From Peptococcaceae bacterium BICA1-7 (GTDB lineage Bacteria > Bacillota > Desulfotomaculia > Desulfotomaculales > Desulfocucumaceae): a stretch of DNA of 64,000 bases. Position numbers and translations under genes: made by a program. Shown piece after piece: positions 1-8,957 of this stretch (positions within the stretch are counted from its first letter, which is position 1; every line of letters starts with the position of its first letter). The stretch lies in assembly GCA_000802095.1 (NCBI GenBank), contig JUEB01000020.1, positions 62,001 to 126,000 of the forward strand, written 5' to 3'. The notes below the pieces were generated by a model. It did no database searches. It saw nothing but the letters and a program-made list of their open reading frames with translations, and was not told where the DNA came from.

Positions 1-1767
1 GATCAATTCCTCCGCTTCCCTGCGGACCTCCCGGACCATCACAGCTGCCTCTTCCCTGGCCTTTAAAACCACCGCCTCACTTTTCTCGGCCAGCTCCCGG
101 TTCATGCTCCGGTTTCTTTCCTCCAGCAGGCGGGCCTCATTTAAAAGCCTTGAGGCCTCCTCCCGATCCCGTCCGGCCTCCTGGCTTTCCCTCTCCAGGT
201 GGTCCATTAGCTGGGCTGCTCTAAGCTGGTCCGCAGATATAAATTCCCGGGACCGCTCCACCAGGGCAGGCTCCAGTCCCAGCCTGGCAGCAATTTCAAA
301 GGCATTGCTCCTCCCCGGCCGGCCTATGATCAGCCGGTAGGTGGGTCGAAGGGATACCGGGTCAAATTCCACACTGGCGTTTTCCACCCCGGGATTGGCA
401 AAGGCAAAATTTTTTAGCTCACTGTAGTGGGTGGTGGCCACAGTCTTGGCGCCCTCACAGTGTAGTCTTTCCAGCACCGCCTGGGCCAGGGCCGAACCCT
501 CCGCCGGGTCAGTGCCCGCACCCAGCTCATCCAGAAGCACCAGGCTGTCCTGGCCGGCATTTTTAAGTATATCGACAATATTTCTCATGTGCGAGGAAAA
601 GGTGCTCAGGGACTGCTCGATGCTCTGCTCATCCCCTATATCGGCGAATACCCGCCCAAATACCCCTATAACCGTCCCCTCCCCGGCGGGGACATGCAGT
701 CCCGACTGGGCCATGAGCACCAGAAGGCCGGCGGTCTTTAGGGTAACAGTCTTGCCGCCGGTGTTGGGGCCGGTAATGACCAGGGTATTAAACTCCCGGC
801 CCAGGGCTATGGAGGTGGGCACCACCTCACCTCCCAGGAGGGGGTGGCGGCCCTTAATTATATCCAGCTCAGGCCCTGACCTTATTTCCGGCTCCCAGGC
901 ATCAAGGCTCAGGCTGTACCTGGCCCTGGCCATAATAAAATCAATCCTCCCCAGGGCATCCAGGGATACCGTCAGATCCCCGGAAGCCCGGGACACACCC
1001 TCTGAAAGCTCGTGAAGTATCCTGGCCACTTCCTGCTTTTCCGCCGCCTGCAGTCTGCGGACCTCGTTGTTGGCCTCCACCACCGCCATGGGCTCAATAA
1101 AAAGGGTAGCCCCGCTGGAGGACTGGTCATGCACTATGCCCGGCACCTGAGCCCGGTACTCCTGCTTAACCGGTATTACGTAGCGGTTTTCCCTAATGGT
1201 CACTATAGGGTCCTGGAGGTATTTCTGGTAGGTGGCCGAACGTATAAAAGACTCCAGCCTGGACTTAACCTGTCCCTGGTGGGAGGCCAGATGCCTTCTT
1301 ATCTGTCCCAGGGCCGGGGAGGCGCTGTCGGCCACCAGGCCCCCGGGCAAAATGGCTGAAAGTATACGTCTCTCCAGGTCGGCAAAAGTACCCAGCGCCT
1401 CGGATATCTCGGCCATCAGGGGATAGCGATCGGCCCTCTCCAGGAAAAACTTTTTCAGGCGCCTGACAGCAGAAAGAGTCCTGCCTACCGCCAGCAGATC
1501 CTCAGGGTCCAGCACTATACCCCGGGACGCCTGCACCACCTGGGCCCTGACATCGTACCAGCCGCCCATTTCGGCGGCCGGGTCCAGCCTCATGAGGTTT
1601 CGCCCCTCGGAGGTTTCAGACTGACTCCTGCGGACTGTGACCGGGTTGTCATCAGGAAACAGATCCAGCGCCCGGTCTCTCCCCAGCGGCGATCCCGCAA
1701 AACCGGCCAGCCTCTCCAGCACCTTGTCATATTCAAGTCTTTTCAGTGTCCGCTCGTCAACAAACAT
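1..1767 (-). CDS. mutS2: Endonuclease MutS2, N-terminal part (cut by window edge)
   Basis: MutS2 is a MutS-family ATPase that acts on recombination intermediates or collided ribosomes rather than in classical mismatch repair. The reading frame is open to the window edge, so only about 589 residues are seen out of a usual ~785; the C-terminal Smr nuclease domain lies outside. The start reads MFVDERTLKRLEYDKVLERL, matching MutS2 N-termini. The Walker A motif TGPNTGGKT sits around residues 328-338. A GTG three codons upstream is in frame, but GGGGAG would lie only 3 nt from it, so the ATG is preferred. A heptad-repeat element lies just upstream of the start. Confidence 0.95.
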   Translation of the reverse strand, partial: MFVDERTLKRLEYDKVLERLAGFAGSPLGRDRALDLFPDDNPVTVRRSQSETSEGRNLMRLDPAAEMGGWYDVRAQVVQASRGIVLDPEDLLAVGRTLSAVRRLKKFFLERADRYPLMAEISEALGTFADLERRILSAILPGGLVADSASPALGQIRRHLASHQGQVKSRLESFIRSATYQKYLQDPIVTIRENRYVIPVKQEYRAQVPGIVHDQSSSGATLFIEPMAVVEANNEVRRLQAAEKQEVARILHELSEGVSRASGDLTVSLDALGRIDFIMARARYSLSLDAWEPEIRSGPELDIIKGRHPLLGGEVVPTSIALGREFNTLVITGPNTGGKTVTLKTAGLLVLMAQSGLHVPAGEGTVIGVFGRVFADIGDEQSIEQSLSTFSSHMRNIVDILKNAGQDSLVLLDELGAGTDPAEGSALAQAVLERLHCEGAKTVATTHYSELKNFAFANPGVENASVEFDPVSLRPTYRLIIGRPGRSNAFEIAARLGLEPALVERSREFISADQLRAAQLMDHLERESQEAGRDREEASRLLNEARLLEERNRSMNRELAEKSEAVVLKAREEAAVMVREVRREAEELI

Positions 1768-1817
1768 TTTAAGCACTTTCTCCCCGATAATTGTATTTCT
1801 CACAGGTACTACTCTGC

Positions 1818-2019
1818 GGTCGGAATTCAGGAGTCAGAATTCAGAAGTTTAAGTCAGGCTTTGATGAAGTTAAAATAATCCAGAGCAACACCTCTATTAG
1901 TCAGTATATCAAAAAAACCCGCTACTCTCAGCTAACAAAATTAGCTATAACTATTATGACATTAAAGAAATGCCCCGTCTATTCTGGCTCCTGAATTCTG
2001 AATTCTGTATTCCGACCGG
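1818..2019. repeat. Heptad-repeat element with inverted arms (copy R1)
   Basis: Two arms of degenerate 7-bp units face each other: a left arm at 1818-1847 (GGTCGGAATTCAGGAGTCAG) and a right arm at 1981-2019 (CTCCTGAATTCTGAATTCTG, ending in CCGACCGG). The AT-rich middle has no convincing gene. The right arm ends about 30 bp beyond the stop codon of the U32 peptidase gene. Related arms occur near 11.6, 42.1, 48.3 and 57.4 kb. It may form a long hairpin in DNA or RNA; no transposase is present. Confidence 0.75.
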
Positions 2020-2049
2020 ATATTATTATCAGTATAAGCCAATTTGGGT

Positions 2050-4581
2050 TCACACTCCCCGGTAGTAATGCCCCTTGGTAATTCCGGCGGGGCTTAAGCC
2101 CTCCAGCCTTTCCCTGGCCGCCTCCAGCCCGGGGATCTTTTTTCCTCCCCCGGAGGCCTGCCGGTCCAGCACCTTCCTGTATATCCCTGTTACCTGGGAG
2201 ACATACCGGTGATTTTCACGCCGGGCCTCTATCCGCACACAGCCGACCCCCGCCCCGGCAAGCTCGGGCAGGTCCTCCACCAGGCAGAGATCCCTGGAAT
2301 TAAACAGGTGCATTCGGCAGTAACGATCTGTTTCCACCGGAAACTGCGCACCAGTCCTGTCTTTCAGACTATAGCCGCCTTTTCGGCACTCCCCCGGGCA
2401 GGCGCTGCCTGGAGAGCCGCCGCTTAGGACTGTCCCTGTAAGGCAGTGGTCCGACACCATCAGCTCCAGTGCCCCCTGAACAAAAACCTCCACCGGGTAC
2501 AGGCCGGCCAGCCGCTTCACCTGGGCCATGGTCAGCTCGGGTGAGAGGGTGACCCGCAGTGCCCCCCTGCCTAAAAGGTAATTCACGGTATGCATATTAT
2601 AGGCATTAAAGCCGAAGTCGGTGAACAGGGGCAGATCCGGCAGCCTTTTGGCCAGTTCCCTCAGAATTCCCGGGTTGCCGGCCTGAGCCCCGTCTGCAGG
2701 CACCTCTGCCAGCAATTGCAGTATATTATCCATCTCACTGTCCTTAATAATCCTGGGGGTGGACAGAACCAGGCTTTTCCCTTCTTCACGGCACACTGCC
2801 GACGCCTCCAGAAGAGCTTCCCTGCCTACCGGGGGCTTTGACTGAAAGCCCGCCGGGCCCAGGTATACAATATCAGCCCCCGCCTCAACCGCTGCCCTGA
2901 GGGAGGGCAGGTCCCCCACCGAAACCGACAGCAGGGGAGTGCCGCGGTATACTGCTTTGTTACGGTTTTCCCCTTTAAGCAGCAATCCAAGCCCTGACCT
3001 GAACGACTCCCCGCCCTGGCGCTGCCTGCCCCGGTCCTTCAGGATCATTTTTTCCAGAAGGGAGGTAACCTGCCGACGGGCCTGGTTTATTTCACTGGCC
3101 GGATAAATAACCCTCCCCTTTATGTCGCAGGTAAGGTGGCTTACCGTAAAGGGTGTATTACCGAGCCTTCCCAGCATTTCTTTCAGATACTCCCGGTCAA
3201 GGGGCCTCCTTTCAGCCTCCTGGCCGGAAGTTCCCGTGGCTGCTGAGGCTGTGCGCCCCTCCGGGTCGGTGGCCGTGATCACCAGAGGCTCCCCGGGGCC
3301 GCCCTCAACAGTAAACTCTAGGTTCACTTTCCTGCGGGCCCCCCTTGGTGAGGTATAGGTTTCTCTGGCCTGTTCCATTAAATCAGCGTCATGGGTTTTA
3401 AAAACCCTGTCCCCGGGCCTTACCCGGCCGGGAATCTTAAGTCCCACGCTATCTCCCTGGACAGCGCTGTCAGCCCTTTCCCCGCCGAGAAATATATTAT
3501 CCACAGTGAAGCCTACCCGGCCCCCCTCGGTTACCCATACCTCCAGGCCGTCACCGGTCTTAAGAGGTCTTTCCAGGGTGACCTCCACCAGGCCGGTATT
3601 CCTGTCATACCCCTTGACCCTGCCCAGCCTTACCCCTCTGTTGTTGGGTCTCTTATGGCTCATCATGTCTTTACCCTGGTTTCCGAAAAAGTACCCGGTG
3701 GTAAAATCACGGTTAAATATCTGAGCCAGGTCTTCCTCCTGCTGCCTGTCCATCAGGTAAGGCTCACCGGAAAGAGCCCTGTCTATAAGATTTCTGTATA
3801 CACGCACCACAGTGGCCACATACTCGGGCCTTTTCATCCGCCCCTCTATTTTAAAGGAGCTGATCCCTGCCCTTACCAGTTGGGGAAGGTGGGCGCTCAT
3901 ATTAAGATCACGGGGGCTGAGCAGGTATTCACCGGGCTGGTCCTGGCCGGCCGCAGCCCTGCCGGATCCGTTCACCAGTGAGTACTGCATTCTGCAGGGC
4001 TGGGCGCAGCGGCCCCGGTTGCCGCTTCTGCCCCCGATCATGCTGGAAAGCAGGCACTGGCCCGAATAGGATATGCACAGTGCCCCGTGAATAAACACCT
4101 CCAGATCAGCCCCTGTTTTCTTTTTTATCTCCTTTATTTCTTCCAGGCTCATTTCCCTGGCCAGCACCACCCTGTCAAACCCGGCCCCGGTTAGTTCCAG
4201 CACTCCGGGGGAATTATGGGCGGTCATCTGGGTGCTGGCGTGCAGGGGAAGGTCTGGAACTGCCCTGCGGGCCAGTGAGGCCAGCCCCATGTCCTGTAAA
4301 ATGGCGGCGTCGGCCCCAAGGCTCTGCAGGGTGAACAAAAACTCAAGGGCCTCCTCCATTTCGGTGTCGGCAATAAGAGTATTTACCGTAACGTATATCC
4401 TGGCCCCCCGGAGGTGGGCGTACTCCACCGCCCGGGAAAGGTCTTTGTCGTCAAAATTGTCTGCCGACTGCCTGGCGTTAAATAGCCGCCCCCCCAGGTA
4501 CACAGCGTCGGCGCCGTTTTCCACGGCTGCCACCAGGGCTTCCCAGCCCCCAGCAGGGGCCAGCAGTTCAGGTTTATTCAT
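2050..4581 (-). CDS. U32 family peptidase / 23S rRNA hydroxylation-type protein with DUF3656
   Basis: A large (843 aa) U32 'peptidase'. Members such as E. coli RlhA and TrhP are linked to RNA hydroxylation rather than proteolysis, so the substrate here is probably RNA (inference from family). The N-terminal start MNKPELLAPAGGWEAL is the classic U32 beginning. The signature VFIHGALCISYSGQC is near residues 160-175, followed by FKIEGRMKRPEYV. A central DUF3656-like region leads to a second, divergent U32-like half with VFVQGALELMVSDHC and clustered cysteines. This long two-part form is typical of Clostridia. It is flanked by a heptad repeat downstream and a 9-mer repeat element upstream. Confidence 0.9.
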   Translation of the reverse strand: MNKPELLAPAGGWEALVAAVENGADAVYLGGRLFNARQSADNFDDKDLSRAVEYAHLRGARIYVTVNTLIADTEMEEALEFLFTLQSLGADAAILQDMGLASLARRAVPDLPLHASTQMTAHNSPGVLELTGAGFDRVVLAREMSLEEIKEIKKKTGADLEVFIHGALCISYSGQCLLSSMIGGRSGNRGRCAQPCRMQYSLVNGSGRAAAGQDQPGEYLLSPRDLNMSAHLPQLVRAGISSFKIEGRMKRPEYVATVVRVYRNLIDRALSGEPYLMDRQQEEDLAQIFNRDFTTGYFFGNQGKDMMSHKRPNNRGVRLGRVKGYDRNTGLVEVTLERPLKTGDGLEVWVTEGGRVGFTVDNIFLGGERADSAVQGDSVGLKIPGRVRPGDRVFKTHDADLMEQARETYTSPRGARRKVNLEFTVEGGPGEPLVITATDPEGRTASAATGTSGQEAERRPLDREYLKEMLGRLGNTPFTVSHLTCDIKGRVIYPASEINQARRQVTSLLEKMILKDRGRQRQGGESFRSGLGLLLKGENRNKAVYRGTPLLSVSVGDLPSLRAAVEAGADIVYLGPAGFQSKPPVGREALLEASAVCREEGKSLVLSTPRIIKDSEMDNILQLLAEVPADGAQAGNPGILRELAKRLPDLPLFTDFGFNAYNMHTVNYLLGRGALRVTLSPELTMAQVKRLAGLYPVEVFVQGALELMVSDHCLTGTVLSGGSPGSACPGECRKGGYSLKDRTGAQFPVETDRYCRMHLFNSRDLCLVEDLPELAGAGVGCVRIEARRENHRYVSQVTGIYRKVLDRQASGGGKKIPGLEAARERLEGLSPAGITKGHYYRGV

Positions 4582-4670
4582 GTTATCCCCCGGATAAGAT
4601 TTTATTTTAAAAAAGAATGCCTATACATTCTGGATTTTGACTGCTACCGTGAAACCTTGAGGTCTCTATT

Positions 4671-4843
4671 AGCCACAGAGGGCACAGAGATCACAGAGAA
4701 TAAGCTCACAAAGGCACTACTCTTAAGCCAGAAGCCGGTAATTCGTAAAGCCTTTGTCCGCCGTCTTCAATTTATTTAATAATATTTTTAAAGCATACAA
4801 GCAGGACTAAAAACCTCTGTGTACTCTGTGTGCTCTGTGGCTT
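4671..4843. repeat. 9-mer CACAGAG inverted-repeat element (copy A)
   Basis: This fills most of the gap of about 350 bp between the U32 gene and the NIF3-like gene. The left end is a run of 9-bp units (CCACAGAGG GCACAGAGAT CACAGAGAA) and the right end is the inverted form (CTCTGTGTACTCTGTGTGCTCTGTGG). The interior is AT-rich with no ORF. Two more copies lie at about 6.55 and 14.8 kb; the latter is inverted and shares interior sequence (AGCTCACA..GGCACTACTCTTA). It looks like a non-autonomous intergenic repeat. Confidence 0.85.
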
Positions 4844-4929
4844 TAAAAAAGGACCCGGATTTTCATTCTTCTTGGTGGCCTCTTTTTTCGGCGGTGTCTG
4901 AATCCTGTTCCGACAGTATTGCTATCCCC

Positions 4930-5883
4930 TTAGCCTCTTTTATGCCTTATAAGACCGGCGCAGGGCACCACTTCCACCCCGGAGGCCTCCAGCCTGTCCA
5001 GCAGGAGGTTCATCCCCATGGAGTCCGAGGCCATGTGCCCGGCTATGATAACGTTGATATGGCTCTTTTCGGCCTCCTTGCGGTGCTTTTCACCCATGTG
5101 CATGACCACCAGGGTGCCCACCCCGGCCTGGGAAAGCTTTGAATAGGCATCCTCCGAACCGCTGGTGCCCCCGGTCATGTCCAACAGCACTTTGCCAGCC
5201 CGGCGTTCCTTATTGCCAACTATTATGGTGGGCCCAGCGCCCAATTTGGCGGCCCCGGCGTATTCAGGCTCCCCTTTGAGCAGCCTGACAACGTCTCCCA
5301 CGGTCTCAGGCTTTAGTTCATCAAATTTTTTCTGCAGGGCCGAGTTAACCAGATTGTCCGCCGGGGTGTGCACCGACATCAGGGCATGGCCTAAAATGAC
5401 GGCGGCGTCCACCGCCCGGTTGTGATTTATGGGCATCAATGTTCTTTTAACCTCACCGATGCGGGCTGCAAGGATTCCCTCGGCAACATTTACCGGAACC
5501 CCTGCCTGGACCAGCACATCTTCCTGTATGTGCATCACCCGGTATAGGTTGGCCAGGGCCTTTCCCTCGGGATGGTGGGAGAGTATAAGGTCAATGGGAC
5601 TGCCCTTCTCCATAAGCCGGTCGGCCAGAAGAACCTCCCCTACCTCCATATCTATGCCCACTAAGACCCTTTTTACTTCCTTATCCGGGTCTCCGGCAAG
5701 TATCCGGGTGTCCCCATAAGGATTGGTAAGCGCCTCGGCGTCAAATTCTTTTTTTTCCTCTTCCTTCATATCTTCATATTTTTTCTTTTCTCTGGCGAGG
5801 AGGGCCTGAACCCTGTCCTTACCCCTGGGGTCCGCCTCAATGCCCATGGTCACTGCCAGTTCATAGATATCCCTTATCTTCAT
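4930..5883 (-). CDS. NIF3-like dinuclear metal-centre protein
   Basis: A NIF3/DUF34-family protein of 317 aa. The family forms toroidal hexamers with a two-metal site; its biochemical role is unsettled. Metal-ligand segments are visible: LILSHHPEGKAL near residues 100-110 and AGHMASDSMGMNLLLDRL near the C-terminus. A charged insert (ALLAREKKKYEDMKEEEKK) near the N-terminus is unusual for short NIF3 proteins. The gene ends 20 bp upstream of no partner on its own side, but the glycosylase gene that follows begins with separate signals. A second, diverged NIF3-like gene lies near 45.4 kb. Confidence 0.85.
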   Translation of the reverse strand: MKIRDIYELAVTMGIEADPRGKDRVQALLAREKKKYEDMKEEEKKEFDAEALTNPYGDTRILAGDPDKEVKRVLVGIDMEVGEVLLADRLMEKGSPIDLILSHHPEGKALANLYRVMHIQEDVLVQAGVPVNVAEGILAARIGEVKRTLMPINHNRAVDAAVILGHALMSVHTPADNLVNSALQKKFDELKPETVGDVVRLLKGEPEYAGAAKLGAGPTIIVGNKERRAGKVLLDMTGGTSGSEDAYSKLSQAGVGTLVVMHMGEKHRKEAEKSHINVIIAGHMASDSMGMNLLLDRLEASGVEVVPCAGLIRHKRG

Positions 5884-5903
5884 AATAACTATCCCCTTCC
5901 CTA

Positions 5904-6503
5904 TTATTTTTTTGACACATACCTGTTGTTCTTATAATAAAAGCGCAGGGGAAGGTCTTTGGCTGAGCTTATGCCCACCCTGGTGGTGATCACCACATCC
6001 TCCCCCGGCCTGTTCTTCCCCTCCAGTATCAACAGAGGCTCCCTGGCAAGGTCGTGGCCATAGAGCTCCGGGCTGATGCCCATGGCCTGCGCTAGCTTGC
6101 CGGGCCCCGAGCAGAGATCCTTAATCCCTTCCCTGCCCCTCCTCTTAGCCATTACAGATATTCCCTCCAGGGGCTCCAGCGCCCTTATCAGCACAGCCTC
6201 CCCCGCTCCTTCCTCCGCCGTGACCACGTTAAAGCAGTAATGCATGCCGTAGGTAAAGTATATATAGGCATGGCCCGGCGGCCCGAACATGGCCCGGTTC
6301 CTGGGAGTCATGCCCCGAAAGGCATGGCAGGAGGGGTCATCCCGGAGGTAGGCCTCGGTCTCCACTATTCTTCCTGCGGCTATCCCTTCACCGGACAGCC
6401 TGACAATTATTTTCCCCAGCAGATCCCTGGCCACCAAGGCAGTATCCCTGCCGTAAAATTCAGAGGGCAGTATAGATCCACTGTCATAAACAAAACCGCT
6501 CAA
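5904..6503 (-). CDS. 3-methyladenine (alkylpurine) DNA glycosylase, AAG/MPG family
   Basis: Monofunctional base-excision repair enzyme that removes alkylated purines and hypoxanthine. At 199 aa it has the usual bacterial length. Family landmarks are seen in order: LARDLLGK-type segment ([13 protein letters not shown]), the catalytic stretch [10 protein letters not shown] with the general-base Glu, the DNA-intercalating region [23 protein letters not shown], the AVLIRALEP motif and [13 protein letters not shown]. It lies just upstream of the NIF3-like gene on the same strand, with a 20-bp gap, so the two may be co-transcribed. A 9-mer repeat element precedes it. Confidence 0.95.
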   Translation of the reverse strand: MSGFVYDSGSILPSEFYGRDTALVARDLLGKIIVRLSGEGIAAGRIVETEAYLRDDPSCHAFRGMTPRNRAMFGPPGHAYIYFTYGMHYCFNVVTAEEGAGEAVLIRALEPLEGISVMAKRRGREGIKDLCSGPGKLAQAMGISPELYGHDLAREPLLILEGKNRPGEDVVITTRVGISSAKDLPLRFYYKNNRYVSKK

Positions 6504-6546
6504 CGAAACACCTCACAGGCACTGCTTTCCGGTCGGAATCTTTATT

Positions 6547-6719
6547 AGCCACAGAGGACACAGAGATCACAGAGAAATGAATTTAATATTAGGCATTACT
6601 CTAAGGTCTAAAGCCCAAATAGAAAATTAAATATTTTTTATCAGCTTCTTCAATTTATTTAATAAAAGCCTCATAATGCATTCAAGCAGAGCTGAAAAAC
6701 TCTGTGTCCTCTGTGGCTT
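6547..6719. repeat. 9-mer CACAGAG inverted-repeat element (copy B)
   Basis: Same design as the copy at 4.7 kb and in the same orientation. The left end is AGCCACAGAGGACACAGAG and the right end is CTCTGTGTCCTCTGTGGCTT. The last part of the interior (CTTCAATTTATTTAATAA) and the flank (AAAGGACC..ATTTTCAT.CTTCTTGGT) are shared with copy A, so homology extends past the 9-mers. It fills the gap between polX and the glycosylase gene. Confidence 0.85.
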
Positions 6720-6771
6720 TAAAAGGACCTTAATTTTCATCTTCTTGGTATTTTAGCTTGTGGGCCGGGGA

Positions 6772-8490
6772 TTACCCTTTCAGAACTTCCAATAAGCTTT
6801 CCAAATCCAGGGTATTGACAATATGGCGGGGCTCCAGGCCGGCCCTCCTGGCCACTGCCACCCCGTACTCCATCTGGTCCATCCTTTTCAGATCGTGGGC
6901 GTCTGTATTGATGGCTATGCGGGCGCCGCACTCCACGGCCATCCTGGCGTGCTTCTCGTTGAGGTCCAGCCTGTCCGGGGAGGAGTTTATTTCCATTATC
7001 TTTCCCCGTTTGCCGGCCTCCTCCAGCACACTTTCCACATCCACCGCATACCCTTCCCGGTGTCCCAGCAGCCTTCCGGTGAGATGGCCCACTATATCCA
7101 CATGGGGGTTTTTAACCGCCTCCATGATCCTTCCGGTTATTGTCTCCCTGTCCTGCCTGAACCCGCTGTGCACCGAGGCCACCACCACATCGGCCCTGGA
7201 CAGTATTTCATCCTCAAAGTCCAGCCCCCCGCCGGCCAGAATATCGACCTCAATTCCCTTTAAAACTTTAAAGCCCTCGTACTGCTCATTGAGGCGGTCT
7301 ATCCACTCATACTGCTCCGCCAGGCGCTCAGCCGTCAGGCCCCCGGCAATCTTAAGAGACCGGGAGTGGTCAGTGACGGCAGCATAGCTATAGCCCTTCT
7401 CCCTGGCCCTGGCCGCTATTTCCTCTATATCAGCCGCCCCGTCGCTCCACCTGGAGTGAATATGCAGGTCTCCCTGTATGTCATCGGTGGTTACAAGCCG
7501 GGGGAGTTTTCCGGACAGGGCGTTATCAACCTCTTCGGCCCCCTCCCTCAATTCGGGGGGGATGTAGTTAAGGCTCAGGCGGGAATATATCTCTTCCTCG
7601 GACCAGGGTCCCCCTGCCGGAGCCTCCCCGCCCTTTAGACTCATTCCCTGCCTGGTAAATTCCCAGTCATTGGCCAGCGCATGGCGGGACAGCGCCTTTA
7701 AATGACCCTCGCTTCCCGTCTCCCATAAGAGGGCATGCTCAAAATTATCGGGGTCCACCGCCACCATTTCCACCGGTATGCCCCACCAGGTCATGACTCT
7801 TATGTAATTATCCCCACGCTCAGTAATCTCTCTTGTCCGGGGATGGTGGGCCAGTGCGTCCAGCACAGGTCCAAAATGGCTGCAGCCTGCCAGGAGGTCC
7901 ACATCCTCAACGGTCTCCCGCCAGCGGCGAACGCTGCCGGCCACTTCTACCCTGACAACACCAGGCATACCCTTGATATACCGGCATAAATCCAGGGCCA
8001 AATCCCGGGCCACAGAAAGCAAAAAACTGCCGGACCTTCTTTTTATCATATTAATATTGTTGATTATATCCAGTTCGGTCTTGGCGCCCATTCCCTTAAG
8101 AAAGCGCACCTTCCTGTCCCGGGCCGCACTCTCCAGGTCATCCAGTGATTTTACCCCCAACTCCTGGTATAAAAAGGCCGCCCTCTTGGGACCTATCCCG
8201 GGCAGTGCCATTATCTCCAGTAGGCCTGAAGGTATTTCAGTCCGGAGGTTCTCCAGCTTTTCCATACTTCCCTTTTCGACAAGCTCCCCGATTTTGGAAA
8301 CTATATTTTTACCTATACCCGGTATTCTTATAAGTGTTTTCTCCCGGTACAGCTCCTCCACCGGATCTTCCAGGCCGGCTATTACCCTGGCTGCCTGGCG
8401 GTAGGCCCTTATCTTGAAAAACTGGTCCCCCTTAAATTCAAGCAGGTCGGCCAGCTCATAAAAGGCCCGGGCTATTTCCACATTGTGCAT
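6772..8490 (-). CDS. polX: DNA polymerase/3'-5' exonuclease PolX
   Basis: Family X DNA polymerase fused to a PHP exonuclease domain, used in gap-filling repair. At 572 aa it matches the Bacillus type. Helix-hairpin-helix segments (IPGIGKNIVSKI, LPGIGPKRAAFLY) occupy residues ~50-110; the nucleotidyltransferase core has VEVAGSVRRWRETVEDVDLL with the metal-binding Asp pair near residue 195. The C-terminal PHP domain begins near residue 340 with LHIHSRWSDGA, then AAVTDHS, VASVHSG and AINTDAHD. It lies downstream of zapA on the same strand, an order common in Clostridia. A hairpin in the 126-bp gap lacks a U-run. Confidence 0.96.
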   Translation of the reverse strand: MHNVEIARAFYELADLLEFKGDQFFKIRAYRQAARVIAGLEDPVEELYREKTLIRIPGIGKNIVSKIGELVEKGSMEKLENLRTEIPSGLLEIMALPGIGPKRAAFLYQELGVKSLDDLESAARDRKVRFLKGMGAKTELDIINNINMIKRRSGSFLLSVARDLALDLCRYIKGMPGVVRVEVAGSVRRWRETVEDVDLLAGCSHFGPVLDALAHHPRTREITERGDNYIRVMTWWGIPVEMVAVDPDNFEHALLWETGSEGHLKALSRHALANDWEFTRQGMSLKGGEAPAGGPWSEEEIYSRLSLNYIPPELREGAEEVDNALSGKLPRLVTTDDIQGDLHIHSRWSDGAADIEEIAARAREKGYSYAAVTDHSRSLKIAGGLTAERLAEQYEWIDRLNEQYEGFKVLKGIEVDILAGGGLDFEDEILSRADVVVASVHSGFRQDRETITGRIMEAVKNPHVDIVGHLTGRLLGHREGYAVDVESVLEEAGKRGKIMEINSSPDRLDLNEKHARMAVECGARIAINTDAHDLKRMDQMEYGVAVARRAGLEPRHIVNTLDLESLLEVLKG

Positions 8491-8616
8491 AAGGATCTCC
8501 CCAAGGAATATTTGTATTCTTTATTGTACCCCGCAGCCCCCGGTAGTACCAATGCCTAAATTGAAAGCGGGCTGCTTAATGATATACACCCTCTCCTTGC
8601 GAAGAGGGTGTTATGG

Positions 8617-8886
8617 TTATTTTTTATTGCTCTTTTCCCTGTTGTCGTCTATCAGCTCCAGCAGCCCCTGGTGTTCCTGCTGCAGCTTGGTGTACTCATC
8701 CATTATGTTTACCGCGGTAAGTATGGCAGTCTGTACTACACTGAGCCTGGGATTCATATTCTGCACCTGCTGCAGCTTCTTATTTATCTGAAAGGCGAGC
8801 ATCTCCAGGTATTCTTCGGACTCCTTGCCCTTAAGCACATACCTCTCATCAAGTATGGTAACCTCTACCTTTTTTGCTTCAGACAT
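8617..8886 (-). CDS. zapA: Cell division protein ZapA
   Basis: Small FtsZ-associated protein that bundles FtsZ at the division ring. The start was set at MSEAKKVEVTIL because GGGGGTGAG lies 5 nt upstream; a longer frame begins 11 codons earlier without a site. The 89-aa product has the ZapA beta-strand core (VEVTILDERYVLKG) followed by a coiled coil (AFQINKKLQQVQ, NIMDEYTKLQQEHQGLLEL). It sits between pheT and polX, the usual clostridial context. A hairpin at 8586-8611 follows the gene but is not followed by T residues, so termination there is doubtful. Confidence 0.9.
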   Translation of the reverse strand: MSEAKKVEVTILDERYVLKGKESEEYLEMLAFQINKKLQQVQNMNPRLSVVQTAILTAVNIMDEYTKLQQEHQGLLELIDDNREKSNKK

Positions 8887-8957
8887 AGAACTCACCCCCG
8901 GTGAGGGTAAATTCGTCATCTATTTAACAAAATCCTCCCTTTACAGTCAAATTATTG

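Noticed and set aside
1818-2019. CRISPR-like spacing in the heptad regions
   Set aside because: Units are 7 bp, degenerate and contiguous, without spacers of uniform length, and no cas genes are present.
8586-8611. Terminator after zapA
   Set aside because: ACACCCTCT/AGAGGGTGT forms a stem but there is no T-run on the minus strand, so it was not listed as a terminator.
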